Positions 9,143 through 18,268 of a DNA stretch of 64,000 nucleotides are shown here, one piece after another (position 1 is the first letter of the stretch; the number at the start of each line of letters is the position of its first letter). The notes under the pieces were generated by a model that did no database searches, was not told the DNA's origin, and saw only the letters and a program-made list of their open reading frames with translations. The translations under genes were made by a program, and so were the position numbers. Source of the DNA: JBDHWG01 sp046328505 (lineage in GTDB: Bacteria; Chloroflexota; Anaerolineae; Epilineales; JAHCIE01); assembly GCA_046328505.1 (NCBI GenBank), contig JAXLWL010000003.1:806001-870000 (forward strand). Reading direction: 5' to 3'.

Positions 9143-10836
9143 AGCACGCCGCTGCGATGAGCGTTGACGTGACCGCTGACGCGACGCGAGACCACGCGGC
9201 CCCGGCGCTCGATCGCGGCGAGTCGCCGCCGCCGTCCATGTCTTTGTCGGAAGGGCGGCGCAATCGCCTGCTTCGCCGGGTCGACTGGCGTTTCCTGCTG
9301 CCGAACCCGCATCCGTCGCGCGCCGTCTGCCTCTCGTCGGGTCTGCTCGCCGAGGCTGTTGGGCTGACCGCCGAGCACATGGTCGAGCCTGCCGCGGCGC
9401 GGGGCTGCGACCTGGCGGTGGCCGTCGATCCCGATGCGAAGACCCTGGACGCCGCGGTTGCGGCCCTCCGGCCTGGCGGAGCCTGCTACACCGAGTGGTA
9501 TTCGCCTCTTTCGGGCGGGCTGACGCGCATCCGCCGGCGGCTTCGACAAGCAGGGTTGACGGATGTCACGTTCTATTGGGCGTGGCCGCCACCGGCGCGC
9601 GGAACGGCGGCGTTCTGGCTGCCCATCGAGTCGCCGGCCGCAGTGCGTTACTTCCTCGCCGGCCGGCCTACCCCACGGACAGCCACAGCCCGGGCGCTGG
9701 CTCACGCCCAGCGTTTCCTGTGGCGCGCCGGGTGGGCGGCCGGGCGCTTGCTGCCCATCTGTGCCGTCGCGCGCAAGCCTCTGTCTGGAGAGGGTGACGC
9801 CGCGCCGGGCGGCTCGGCTGGCGCGGCCGACCTCTGGGCCTTCGTTCGCGACGGGTGGACGGACTGGGGGCTGGGACCGCCGCCGAATCAGCTTTCGTGG
9901 CTGCTGCTGACACCGGGCCTGCGCAGCATCAATAAGCCTGTCGCCCTCGTGTTCGCGGACGCGGCGGAGCCTGGCATAGCCATCAAGATGGCCCGCGTCC
10001 CAGAAGCCGCGCCGAGCCTGGCGAGAGAGCGCGCCGTTCTGACAGGGCTTCAGACGATGCAGCCGCCTGGACTCCCCGGTGTTCCGCGCGTCGTCTTCTA
10101 TACAGTCGCCTCCAAGAGCGCGGTGCTGGGTGAGACGATAATCGACGGGACACCCATATTCACGCAGCTGCGGCCGGACAACTACCATGCTATAGCAGCC
10201 CAGGCCACGGACTGGCTGGCCGGGCTGGCCGGTCGGCCGGTTCCCGCGGCGCGGCATACGTGGTGGGAGCGCCTCATCCTTCCCGTGCTGGACCGATTCC
10301 AGGCGGCCTTCGGAGCAGTAGTCGACGCGGCGCTTATTGAGCAGACGCGAAGTCACCTGGCGGCCCTGGCGGCGTTGCCTCTCACGTGCGAGCAGCGTGA
10401 CTTCTCGCCCTGGAATGTGTTGCTCGGGCCGGATGGCAGGCTCGCCGTCCTCGATTGGGAGAGCGCCGAGGTGAGCGGGCTGCCCGCGCTGGACCTGCTG
10501 TACTTCCTGACCTATCTCGCATTCTACCGCGATGGGGCCATGGCCTCCGGCCACTTCAAGGCCTCCTACGCGGCCAGCCTGAATCCGTCAACGCCGACCG
10601 GCGCCGTTCGCTCCGCATGCCTCGCGCGTTACTGTAGTCACGTGGGCCTGGAGCCGGCCGCGCTTGAGGCGCTGCGGCCATTCGTGTGGCTCGTGCATGC
10701 CGAAGCCGAGTACAGCCGTTTTGTCGCCGACCACGGCGGAACTCCGCCTTTGGAAACCCTCCGCTCCAGCCTCTTTGTCGCCCTTTGGGAGATGGAGTGC
10801 GCAGCGATCGGGCAGGGGACGCATATCCATGCTTAG
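9139..10836 (+). CDS. Methyltransferase-like / APH-type phosphotransferase fusion (active-type)
   Basis: A 565-residue cytoplasmic protein starting inside the stop codon of the GH16 gene. The N-terminal half (about 45-205) resembles the C-terminal part of a class I methyltransferase (RRVDWRFLLP, LRPGGACYTEWY, RRRLRQAGLTDVTFYWAWP) but lacks a glycine-rich SAM-binding loop. The C-terminal half (about 230-560) is an aminoglycoside-phosphotransferase/choline-kinase-like fold. Its catalytic Asp is retained (RDFSPWN, D421 and N426), as is the metal-binding DWE (D439). The usual His before the loop is replaced (CEQRDF). The next gene is a paralogue with the same two halves. I infer phosphorylation of a sugar, polyol or lipid headgroup during glycan assembly; the substrate is unknown. 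Confidence 0.78.
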   Translation: MKHAAAMSVDVTADATRDHAAPALDRGESPPPSMSLSEGRRNRLLRRVDWRFLLPNPHPSRAVCLSSGLLAEAVGLTAEHMVEPAAARGCDLAVAVDPDAKTLDAAVAALRPGGACYTEWYSPLSGGLTRIRRRLRQAGLTDVTFYWAWPPPARGTAAFWLPIESPAAVRYFLAGRPTPRTATARALAHAQRFLWRAGWAAGRLLPICAVARKPLSGEGDAAPGGSAGAADLWAFVRDGWTDWGLGPPPNQLSWLLLTPGLRSINKPVALVFADAAEPGIAIKMARVPEAAPSLARERAVLTGLQTMQPPGLPGVPRVVFYTVASKSAVLGETIIDGTPIFTQLRPDNYHAIAAQATDWLAGLAGRPVPAARHTWWERLILPVLDRFQAAFGAVVDAALIEQTRSHLAALAALPLTCEQRDFSPWNVLLGPDGRLAVLDWESAEVSGLPALDLLYFLTYLAFYRDGAMASGHFKASYAASLNPSTPTGAVRSACLARYCSHVGLEPAALEALRPFVWLVHAEAEYSRFVADHGGTPPLETLRSSLFVALWEMECAAIGQGTHIHA

Positions 10837-12445
10837 CGTCGCGCCGACCACGGACGTCCGGCCCCAGGTCGACCTGCGGCGGCTCGACTGGCGCTACCTC
10901 CTGCCGCGGCCGGGCACCGGCGAGTTTCGGCAGCTAGTCCTTCTCGGAGGCGACGAGGCGCTGGCCGACAGCATCGTCTCGCTCGGCATCGCCCGGTCCG
11001 TTAGCCTGCGCCTGCCCGAGAAGCCGACCGCCGACGCCATCATCGCGCTCCACCCGAGCCAGCCCGCGCCAGAACATCTCGCCCGGAGCCTGGCGCCAGG
11101 CGGGGTCTTCTACACCGAGCGCGTCCGAAGCGCGACGCCTGCGGCTCTCGCCCGCCGCCGATTCCGGTCGGCTTTCGAACGAGCCGGGCTGGCAAGCCGC
11201 GTGTACTGGGCGCGGCCCGACTTCTATCCGTGCCAGATGGTCATCCCCCTGGATGTCCCGGGCGCCTTGCGCTGGTACCTGGCGACCCTGTATGCCCCAT
11301 CCAGCCGGGTTCAGTCCGCCCTGGGGCAGGGGGTACGCGCTTTGGCGCAGCTGGATGCGCGACCGGTTCTGCCAGCCTCGCGCTACGTCGTCACGGGAAG
11401 AGCGGGACGGCCGCAGTCAGGTGAGGACCTGGTCTACGCCCATCCGGCGCTCCCGATGCGCGGCGATCTCTACCCACTCATCATCGGGGCGGGAAACGCG
11501 ACCAACCGCGTGGTCGTGGCCCCGTTCAGCGCGCAGGGCCAGAGGCCAGAGGCCATCGTCAAGCTGGCGCGGCACCCGGCGTTGAACGCGCGCGTCGAGG
11601 CCGAGCAGCTCGCCCTCGCGCGATTGCACGCCACGCTGGACGAGCCACTTCGCCAGACGCTCCCACAACCGATCGGCCAGAAGATGTGGGGCGATCTCGC
11701 GGTGGGTGTCGAGACGTGCGCGCCGGGCCGGCCGCTGAGCGCAATCAGCCGCACCGCATTGCCCGCCGAGCACATCACCCACCTGCGCACCGTCGCCGAC
11801 TGGCTCACGCGGTTCCACTGCGCGGCGCAGCTGCGCGACGGCATCTGGACGGCGACAGATATCCAGGAATGGGTGGACATGCCCCTGGCAGAGTACGAGG
11901 CGATCTTCGGCGTCACGGCTGGCGAGCGGAGACTGTTCGAAGAGGTACGCCGCCGGGCGCACACCCTGGCCGGCGCGGCGCTGCCTGTGGTCTGGAATCA
12001 CTGGGGGTTCGAAGATCGCAATCTGTTCCTGGATGGGCCGACCTTGACGGTCATCGATTGGGAAGGCGGAAGCCCCGGCCCGCCGCTGTTCGACCTACTC
12101 TACTTCGTGCTGCGCTGGTACGAGTCGGGGCGCAGGCGCCAGGGTCGGGCAGCGCCGCTGAGCGCCTTCAGTGACCTTTTCTTGGGCAGGAATGGGGGGC
12201 AGATCGGGGCCGCGGCACGCGACGCCATCGAGCGCTACATGGCGGCGCTTCACCTCGACCGCCGCTTTTTCCCCGTGCTGCTCGCGCTTCTGTGGGTGCA
12301 TCGCGCGCTCGGGCGCGTCAAGGCCGACGGCTCGCTCCGAATGCGCGGCGGAGATGCGCGGGTCGGTAATTCTTATGTCGACTACGTTAGTTTGCTCGCC
12401 GACAACGTCGAACGCCTTTTCGACGGCGGCGAGTGGCCTAGATGA
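10829..12445 (+). CDS. Methyltransferase-like / APH-type fusion, probable pseudokinase paralogue
   Basis: A 538-residue protein. I place the start at the ATG at 10829, which has GCAGGGGA upstream, keeps the paralogue's N-terminus (RRLDWRYLLP) and overlaps the previous gene by 8 bases. An earlier in-frame start would overlap far more. The N-terminal half again looks like a partial methyltransferase (LAPGGVFYTERVR, RFRSAFERAGL). The C-terminal half is APH-like, with the DWE motif (D410) and the DLLYF helix. In the catalytic loop the sequence NHWGFEDRN puts Gly393 where the catalytic Asp belongs, and Asp421 of the paralogue is the equivalent residue. It is therefore likely a catalytically impaired partner or regulator of the previous protein. 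Confidence 0.76.
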   Translation: MLSVAPTTDVRPQVDLRRLDWRYLLPRPGTGEFRQLVLLGGDEALADSIVSLGIARSVSLRLPEKPTADAIIALHPSQPAPEHLARSLAPGGVFYTERVRSATPAALARRRFRSAFERAGLASRVYWARPDFYPCQMVIPLDVPGALRWYLATLYAPSSRVQSALGQGVRALAQLDARPVLPASRYVVTGRAGRPQSGEDLVYAHPALPMRGDLYPLIIGAGNATNRVVVAPFSAQGQRPEAIVKLARHPALNARVEAEQLALARLHATLDEPLRQTLPQPIGQKMWGDLAVGVETCAPGRPLSAISRTALPAEHITHLRTVADWLTRFHCAAQLRDGIWTATDIQEWVDMPLAEYEAIFGVTAGERRLFEEVRRRAHTLAGAALPVVWNHWGFEDRNLFLDGPTLTVIDWEGGSPGPPLFDLLYFVLRWYESGRRRQGRAAPLSAFSDLFLGRNGGQIGAAARDAIERYMAALHLDRRFFPVLLALLWVHRALGRVKADGSLRMRGGDARVGNSYVDYVSLLADNVERLFDGGEWPR

Positions 12446-13197
12446 AGGGAATCATGGCCTCCTATAGTATAGAAGACTCCAGGGTTAGAGTGTCACCGCC
12501 GCGGCGAGCGCGGCTGCGCCAGTACGTGCGGCGGCTGTCCCGCCCGGCCTGGCTCGGCACGCTGCGGCAGACGCATCCGCTGAGCGATGCGTGGGGATAC
12601 GATCGGGGCACGCCGGTCGACCGCTATTACATCGAGCAATTCCTGGCCGACCATCGCGACGACATGCGCGGCCACGTGCTGGAGGTCAAGGACAGCGGCT
12701 ATACCGACCGCCTGAGCCGTGGCGTCGAGCGCGTGGACGTGCTGGACGTGGATGCTTCCAACCCGCGGGCGACGCTCATCGCCGACCTGGCGGCGTGCGA
12801 CGCCATCGAAGCCGACCAGTTCGACTGCTTCGTGCTCACCCAGACGCTCCAGTTCATCTACGACACGCGCGCTGCCATAGGGCACACCCACCGTATCCTG
12901 CGGCCCGGCGGCGTCGTGCTCGCCACAGTCCCGTCGGTGAGCCGGCTGGATCGGCGCATGCCCGACTACTGGCGTTTCACCGCCGACTCCTGCGCGGCCC
13001 TGTTTGGCGAGACGTTCGGCCCGCAGAACGTCACGGTGCGCGCCTATGGCAATATGCTGACGGCGATCGCCTTTCTCGCCGGGATGGCGTGCGAGGAGCT
13101 TTCCCGCGCGGAGATGGAGACCCAGGACCGGCAGTATCCCCTCGTGATCGGCGTGCGGGCCGTCAAGGGAGCGCAGGGGGAAGGAGAGCGGCGATGA
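12442..13197 (+). CDS. Class I SAM-dependent methyltransferase (type 11-like)
   Basis: A 251-residue soluble protein whose ATG overlaps the previous stop by four bases. Core features are the strand-1 region GHVLEVKDSGYTD (the usual GxGxG is altered), the acidic end of strand 2 (RVDVLDVDAS), the motif FDCFVLTQTLQFIYD and the post-core HRILRPGGVVLATVPSVSR. This pattern is typical of methyltransferases in polysaccharide clusters that methylate sugar hydroxyls or formyl/amino groups. Tight coupling to both neighbours supports the same glycan pathway. The acceptor is not predictable from sequence alone. Confidence 0.82.
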   Translation: MKGIMASYSIEDSRVRVSPPRRARLRQYVRRLSRPAWLGTLRQTHPLSDAWGYDRGTPVDRYYIEQFLADHRDDMRGHVLEVKDSGYTDRLSRGVERVDVLDVDASNPRATLIADLAACDAIEADQFDCFVLTQTLQFIYDTRAAIGHTHRILRPGGVVLATVPSVSRLDRRMPDYWRFTADSCAALFGETFGPQNVTVRAYGNMLTAIAFLAGMACEELSRAEMETQDRQYPLVIGVRAVKGAQGEGERR

Positions 13198-14135
13198 TAA
13201 GCGCCCATGTCCAGGCTGACGTTGCCACGCGCACGCGGGACGCCTTGCTTCCGGCGTCTCTCATCATCTGCTCGCGCAACCGCGCGCGCCTGCTGGCCGA
13301 GACGGTGGCATCTGTCCTGCACGGCGACGACGTTCCCGCCGAGCTCATCGTCATTGACCAGAGCGACGCCCCGCATCCGACTCTCGCTTACCTCACGCCG
13401 CCGGGCTCGTGCCGGCTGCGCTACACCTGGAGCCACTCGGTCGGCCTGGGCCGCGCCCGCAACCTCGGCATCGCCGCGGCGAAACATCCCATTGTCGCCT
13501 TCGTGGACGACGACGTGCTCGCGCCGCCGACGTGGTTCGGCTCCCTTATCCGCGCCCAGCTCGACGCCGGACCGCGCGCTGCCATCACTGGCCGCGTCAT
13601 CCAGGTTGACGACGCCCCGGATGGTTTCGCCCCCTCTCTCAAAGACGACACGCTCCCGGCCGTCTACGAGGGGCGGCTGAACAAGGATGTGCTCTGGGGG
13701 AACAACATGGTCATGTACCGGTCGGCGGCCGAGGAGGTCGGTCTGTTCGACGAGCGGCTGGGGCCAGGCGCGCTCTTCCCGTGCGCCGACGACAACGACT
13801 ACGGGTTCCGCCTGCTCGAGGCAGGCTACCGCATTCTATACGTCCCCGAGGCGCTTATCTACCACCGCGCCTGGCGCTCGGAGAAGGATTACGTGCGGCT
13901 GCGCTGGGCCTACGGCCGAGGCCAGGGGGCTTTCTACGCGAAGCACCTGAGCCTGACCGACCCGTACATGCTCAGGCGGCTGGCGGGCGGCGTTCGCGGC
14001 CACGCCCTGAGTGCCGTCACGCGCTTCCGGCGCCACCGTCGCCTGGCATACGGCGATGCGGCGTACACCGCGGGCCTCATCTCAAGCGTCGCCGAGTGGT
14101 TGGTCAGCCAGCGTGGCCGCGGGGACGAAAGGTGA
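13194..14135 (+). CDS. Family 2 glycosyltransferase
   Basis: 313 residues. The start at 13194 overlaps the previous stop (ATGA) with GGAGAGCGGCG upstream; a longer in-frame opening back to 12591 only shadows the methyltransferase gene. The GT2 (GT-A fold) blocks are clear: SLIICSRNRARLL at the N-terminus, the metal-binding VAFVDDDVLAPP (DDD), NMVMYRSAAEEVGLFDE, then ADDNDYGFRLLEAGYRI and the basic YHRAWR. The C-terminus has an amphipathic stretch but no clear membrane helix. It transfers a sugar from a nucleotide donor to the growing glycan at the membrane face. It is a paralogue of the GT2 at 14891-15844. Confidence 0.9.
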   Translation: MISAHVQADVATRTRDALLPASLIICSRNRARLLAETVASVLHGDDVPAELIVIDQSDAPHPTLAYLTPPGSCRLRYTWSHSVGLGRARNLGIAAAKHPIVAFVDDDVLAPPTWFGSLIRAQLDAGPRAAITGRVIQVDDAPDGFAPSLKDDTLPAVYEGRLNKDVLWGNNMVMYRSAAEEVGLFDERLGPGALFPCADDNDYGFRLLEAGYRILYVPEALIYHRAWRSEKDYVRLRWAYGRGQGAFYAKHLSLTDPYMLRRLAGGVRGHALSAVTRFRRHRRLAYGDAAYTAGLISSVAEWLVSQRGRGDER

Positions 14136-14139
14136 GAGT

Positions 14140-14904
14140 ATGGCTGTGATTCCAGGGCGTGCGCGTGTGCGCCGCATTATCAAGCACTATCGGGACGACG
14201 CGGAGCTGTATGGGAAGCCGTGCCTGTCGCTGACCTATCCAGGCTGGGCGATACACGACCGAATTGAGTGGGGCGCGCTGGGAACGTACATCGCGCGCTC
14301 GCGGCGGGTTCCCGGCTGGACGCGGGGCGAAGAAGCCGTGGCCCTCGCCCAGGCGAGCCTCGCTGCGCCGCCGGACGCCGTCGTCGTCGAGATCGGCTCC
14401 TTCCTGGGCCGGTCGGCCGTACTGCTCGCCGGGGCGCGCAAGGTGCGCGGCTCGGGGCGGGTCTACTGCGTTGACCCATTCGACGCCTCGGGCGACGCTT
14501 TTTCGGCCTCGGTCTACCGCGACATCCAGGACTCGCTCAAGTCGCCGCTGCGGCGACAGTTCGAGGCCAATATCCGGCGCGCCGGTCTAGCGGACTGGGT
14601 CGAGGTATGCCAGGGGCGCGCCGACGAGGTGGCCGACGCGTGGCAGCGACCGATAGACCTGCTATTCATGGACGGCGACCAATCCTTCAAGGGAGCGCGG
14701 ACGGCCTACGAGCTTTGGGCGCCCTTCCTGAAACCCGGTGGCGTGCTCGCGGTGCATAACTCGCGGCCGGGGGATTACCACGCGGACCACGACGGGCAGG
14801 CCCGGCTCGCTGCCGACACAATCTGCCCGCCCCAGTACACCGACGTCTACTGCGTCCGCACCACGACGTTCGCGCGAAAGGTCGCTCCGTATGGCCAGCT
14901 ATAG
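14140..14904 (+). CDS. Class I SAM-dependent methyltransferase (Methyltransf_24-like)
   Basis: 254 residues from the ATG at 14140, preceded by AAAGGTGAG and lying four bases after the previous stop. An earlier in-frame ATG would overlap the GT2 gene by over 100 bases. The SAM-binding motif is VVVEIGSFLGRSAVLLA, followed by GRVYCVDPFDASG, LLFMDGDQSF and FLKPGGVLAVHN. This arrangement is typical of small-molecule or sugar methyltransferases found among glycosyltransferases. A metal-binding role for the late His-rich DYHADHD segment is possible. It overlaps the next gene by 14 bases. Confidence 0.85.
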   Translation: MAVIPGRARVRRIIKHYRDDAELYGKPCLSLTYPGWAIHDRIEWGALGTYIARSRRVPGWTRGEEAVALAQASLAAPPDAVVVEIGSFLGRSAVLLAGARKVRGSGRVYCVDPFDASGDAFSASVYRDIQDSLKSPLRRQFEANIRRAGLADWVEVCQGRADEVADAWQRPIDLLFMDGDQSFKGARTAYELWAPFLKPGGVLAVHNSRPGDYHADHDGQARLAADTICPPQYTDVYCVRTTTFARKVAPYGQL

Positions 14905-15844
14905 CACAGCGTGGCGAGAGATTGACGAGGAAGGTGCGCTCTCGAGCACGGCCACCCTGCCGCCCACGTCGCTCATCATATGCTCGCGCAACCGTCCGAA
15001 GCTCCTCTTCGAGAGCGTCGCGTCGGTGCTGCGCGGACGGGCCACCCCGACAGAAATCCTCATCATGGACCAGAGCGACGAGCCGCACCCGACATTATCG
15101 ACGCTCGGAAGCGTGCGGGGCTGCGACGTGCGCTACGTGCGCACGCGAGCGCGTGGCGAGAGTCCGGCCAAGAACGAAGCCATGGCCATCGCCCGCTACC
15201 CCATCCTCGTCTTCACCGATGACGACGTCCTGGTGACGCCGGACTGGTTCGCCACGCTTGTCGCGGCGCTGCTGGACGCGGGGCCGCGCAGCGTGGTGAT
15301 GGGGCAGGTGCCGCCGCTCAACGAGGGCAACGCGGACGGCTTCGCGCCGACGAAGAAACTCGGGGATACGCCCGAGGTGTACGAGGGCCGCGTGGGCGTG
15401 GACGTCCTGTGTCCTATCAACATGGCGATGTATCGCTCGGTGTTCGACGAGGTGGGCGGCTTCGACGAGCGCCTGGGGGCCGGCGCCCCCTTCGCCGGCG
15501 CGGAGGACAACGACTTCGGGTTCCGCGCCCTGGAGGCGGGCTACCGCATCGTGTACGAGCCGCGCGCCGTGGTGTACCACCGCGCCTGGCGCCGCGAGCG
15601 GGACTATCTCCGCGTGCGCTGGACGTACGCACAGGGCCAGGGCGCTTTCTACGCCAAGCACCTGAGTCTGCACGATCGGTATATTCTGCGCCGTCTGGTG
15701 CGGGAGGTCACCCGGCGCGTCGAACGAATTGCGCAACGCATCCGCTGGCTGGACCGCCGCAAGGCGCTGGGCGACACGGTCTACATCCTCGGGCTGCTCT
15801 ACGGGACGACTCAATGGCTGTTGACGCAAACAAAGGCGCGCTAA
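14891..15844 (+). CDS. Family 2 glycosyltransferase
   Basis: 317 residues from the ATG at 14891, inside the end of the methyltransferase gene. The GT2 blocks are SLIICSRNRPKLL, ILVFTDDDVLVTPDW (DDD metal site), NMAMYRSVFDEVGGFDE, AEDNDFGFRALEAGYRI and VVYHRAWRRE. It is strikingly similar throughout to the GT2 at 13194-14135, including QGQGAFYAKHLSL near the C-terminus. The pair arose by duplication and may add successive or alternative sugars. The downstream flippase start lies 31 bases inside its 3' end, so the genes are translationally linked. Confidence 0.9.
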   Translation: MASYSTAWREIDEEGALSSTATLPPTSLIICSRNRPKLLFESVASVLRGRATPTEILIMDQSDEPHPTLSTLGSVRGCDVRYVRTRARGESPAKNEAMAIARYPILVFTDDDVLVTPDWFATLVAALLDAGPRSVVMGQVPPLNEGNADGFAPTKKLGDTPEVYEGRVGVDVLCPINMAMYRSVFDEVGGFDERLGAGAPFAGAEDNDFGFRALEAGYRIVYEPRAVVYHRAWRRERDYLRVRWTYAQGQGAFYAKHLSLHDRYILRRLVREVTRRVERIAQRIRWLDRRKALGDTVYILGLLYGTTQWLLTQTKAR

Positions 15845-17376
15845 TCGGCCGGCGGATCGCCTGGAACACCACGACCAACTACGTCGCCCGCTTCATCGCC
15901 CTGGGCGCCGGTTTCCTGCTGACGCCGTTCATCCTGCGCCACCTGGACACGACAACCTACGGCTTGTGGATCCTGGTCGGGTCGGTCGTCGGCTATACCG
16001 CGCTGCTGGACCTCGGTATCGCCCAGGCGGTCGTGAAGTACATCGCCGAATACCGCGCGACGGACGAGATGGACGAGGCCCACCACCTGGCGGCGACGGC
16101 GCTCTGGCTCTACTCCCTGCTCGGCCTGCTGCTGGCCGTCATCGCCTTCGCCGCGGCCCCACTGTTCCCGCGCATCTTCCCCGTGCCGCCGGAGCAGACC
16201 GACCTGGCCGTTACCGTCGTCCGTCTCTCCGGCCTGACGGCGGCCATCGCGATCCCCGGCACGATCACGACCTCCGTTCTCCGCGGGCTGCACCGCTACG
16301 ACCTGGTGAACCTCGTCAGCACCGTCGGCACGCTGTGCGTGATGGCCGGCACCGTGGCGGTGCTCCTGCTCGGCGGCGGCCTCATCGGAATCGTCGCCGT
16401 CAATCTCGTCATGACTGCCCTCAGCCAGATCCCGGCGGTCTGGTTCATCCACCGCACGGCGCCGGAGCTGCGCTTCGGCTGGCGCGGCGCGCGCCGGCGC
16501 TGCGTGCGCACCATCGTCGGCTACAGCTCCTCCTTCTTCGTCATGAACGTGGCCGGGCGGCTGGAGAACCGGACCGACGAAATCGTCATCGGGGCGTTCA
16601 TGTCCGTCGGCGCGGTGACGCCCTACTCCCTGGCGCGGCGCCTCAGCGAAATCACCGAGATGCTGACCGACCAGTTCTTGAAGGTCATGCTGCCCCTGGC
16701 GTCGGAGCTTCACGCCCAGGATGACTGGGGCCGCCTGCGCCTCCTCTACACCACGACGTCACGCCTGACCCTGGCGATCTTCCTGGCGATCGGCTGCCCC
16801 GTCATGATCCTGGCGCCCGCCCTCCTGACGCTGTGGGTTGGGCCTGAAAACGCCCAGTACGCCTACCTCGTCGTCATCCTCACCCTCGCCAGCCTCGTCG
16901 GCGCCAGCCAGTGGCCGGCGGCGACCATCTTGCAGGGCATCGCCCGGCACCGCCTGCCCGCTCTGACGGCCCTGGCCGCGGGCCTCCTCAACCTCGCGCT
17001 CTCCATCTTCCTGCTGCCGCGGTTCGGGCTGGCCGGTGTCGCCCTGGGGACACTGATCCCAGCGGCCCTCGAATCGCTGGGCTTCATGCTGCCCTACGCC
17101 ATGCGCACGCTGCACGTCAGCCTCCGCGACCTGGTCGGCCAGGTCTACCTGCCGACACTCCTGCCCCTGATCCCGACGCTGATCGTCCTGAGCCTGCTGA
17201 GCCAGGCCATCGAGACGCCGTCGCTGCTCACCGTCGGCGCGGCCGGCGCGGCCGGCGTGCTGACCTACGCCGGCTGCTACCTTCTCCTGGGCAGCAGCTC
17301 CATCGAACGCCACGCCTACCGCGATGTCGCTTCCACGGCCTTCCGCTTCGTGGAAGCTCGGCTGAGAAGCCAGTAG
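15814..17376 (+). CDS. Wzx-type polysaccharide flippase (MATE/MOP superfamily)
   Basis: 520 residues; the ATG at 15814 gives MAVDANKGALIGRRIAWNTT. An upstream in-frame opening only covers the GT2 gene. The protein is hydrophobic throughout with about 12-14 predicted membrane helices. It shows the family N-terminus (FLLTPFILRHLDTTTYGLWILVGS, then LDLGIAQAVVKYIAEYRA). It would move lipid-linked oligosaccharide units across the cytoplasmic membrane. Overlap with the GT2 before it, and a four-base gap to the deacetylase after it, place it in the same operon. Confidence 0.88.
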   Translation: MAVDANKGALIGRRIAWNTTTNYVARFIALGAGFLLTPFILRHLDTTTYGLWILVGSVVGYTALLDLGIAQAVVKYIAEYRATDEMDEAHHLAATALWLYSLLGLLLAVIAFAAAPLFPRIFPVPPEQTDLAVTVVRLSGLTAAIAIPGTITTSVLRGLHRYDLVNLVSTVGTLCVMAGTVAVLLLGGGLIGIVAVNLVMTALSQIPAVWFIHRTAPELRFGWRGARRRCVRTIVGYSSSFFVMNVAGRLENRTDEIVIGAFMSVGAVTPYSLARRLSEITEMLTDQFLKVMLPLASELHAQDDWGRLRLLYTTTSRLTLAIFLAIGCPVMILAPALLTLWVGPENAQYAYLVVILTLASLVGASQWPAATILQGIARHRLPALTALAAGLLNLALSIFLLPRFGLAGVALGTLIPAALESLGFMLPYAMRTLHVSLRDLVGQVYLPTLLPLIPTLIVLSLLSQAIETPSLLTVGAAGAAGVLTYAGCYLLLGSSSIERHAYRDVASTAFRFVEARLRSQ

Positions 17377-17380
17377 GGAG

Positions 17381-18211
17381 ATGGACTTGACGACGCTCCA
17401 GGGCATCAGCGGCGCCCTTCACCAGCGGCTCCCCCGGCTCGGCGGAGCGGACGGCGCGCTCGTGCTGATGTACCACGCGTTCGGCGCGCCCGGCGAGGCG
17501 GCGAGCCGCTACGTCGTCCCCCGCCGCCGCTTCGCGCAGCAGATGGCGTATCTACTGAACGCGCGCTACCACGTCATCAGCGTCGCCGAGCTTGTGCGGC
17601 GTTACCAGGCGAATGAGCCGCTCCCGGCGCGCAGCGTCGCCATCACCATCGACGACGGCTACCTGGATAACCTGACCGTCGCCTACCAGGTGCTGCGCCG
17701 CCAGGGCTTCCCCGCGACCATCTTCGCCGTCAGCGGCGCGCTCGGCGGCTGCAACAACTGGGACCCCGACGGCACGCTCGCCGGGCGCCCGCTCCTCAGC
17801 CTGCCGAACCTCCAGGCAATGCAGCGCGGGGGCATCGAAATCGGCGCCCACACGCGCACGCACCCGGCGCTCACGACGCTCGGCCCAGAACGCCTGCGGG
17901 ACGAGGTCGAAGGCTCGCGGGCCGACCTGGAGCGCGGCCTGGGCGTGCCCGTCGCCACGTTCTCCTACCCCCACGGCCGGTACAACGCTGCCGTCGCCGC
18001 CGCCGTCGCGCGCGCCGGCTATCTCGCCGGTTTCACCGTCGAGGAAGGCGTCAACACCCTCGACACGGACCGATACGCGTTGCGCCGCATCGAGGTCTTC
18101 GGCACGGACACCCTGCCGACCTTTGCGCTCAAGCTGTGGCGCGGCCGCAGCCGCCTCTTCTACCAGCGCCGCCCCCGCCGCCGCGCCTTCACCCCCGCTG
18201 TCAACGGATAG
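17381..18211 (+). CDS. NodB-type polysaccharide deacetylase
   Basis: 276 residues with the carbohydrate esterase 4 blocks: ITIDDGYLDN (catalytic base and metal Asp), GAHTRTHPAL (the two metal His) and SYPHGRYNAAV. An LMYHAFG segment before the core is usual in this group. The annotated ATG abuts the ribosome-binding AGGGAG, whereas an in-frame TTG two codons later (17387) has ideal spacing, so the true start could be 17387. It removes N- or O-acetyl groups from a glycan and closes the polysaccharide operon. No signal peptide is visible, so it may act in the cytoplasm or use a non-classical route. Confidence 0.85.
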   Translation: MDLTTLQGISGALHQRLPRLGGADGALVLMYHAFGAPGEAASRYVVPRRRFAQQMAYLLNARYHVISVAELVRRYQANEPLPARSVAITIDDGYLDNLTVAYQVLRRQGFPATIFAVSGALGGCNNWDPDGTLAGRPLLSLPNLQAMQRGGIEIGAHTRTHPALTTLGPERLRDEVEGSRADLERGLGVPVATFSYPHGRYNAAVAAAVARAGYLAGFTVEEGVNTLDTDRYALRRIEVFGTDTLPTFALKLWRGRSRLFYQRRPRRRAFTPAVNG

Positions 18212-18268
18212 GGTCACGAATAAACGCACGGGCCTCGCCCCCGCGCCCGCCGCGGGGTGAACCCCACG

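Noticed and set aside
9061..10554. 497-residue minus-strand open frame
   Set aside because: It is antisense to the first fusion gene and has low-complexity Arg/Gly composition without motifs.
12591..13193. Longer N-terminus for the GT2 gene
   Set aside because: The upstream codons overlap the methyltransferase gene in another frame and do not resemble GT2 proteins; a good start with ribosome site exists at 13194.
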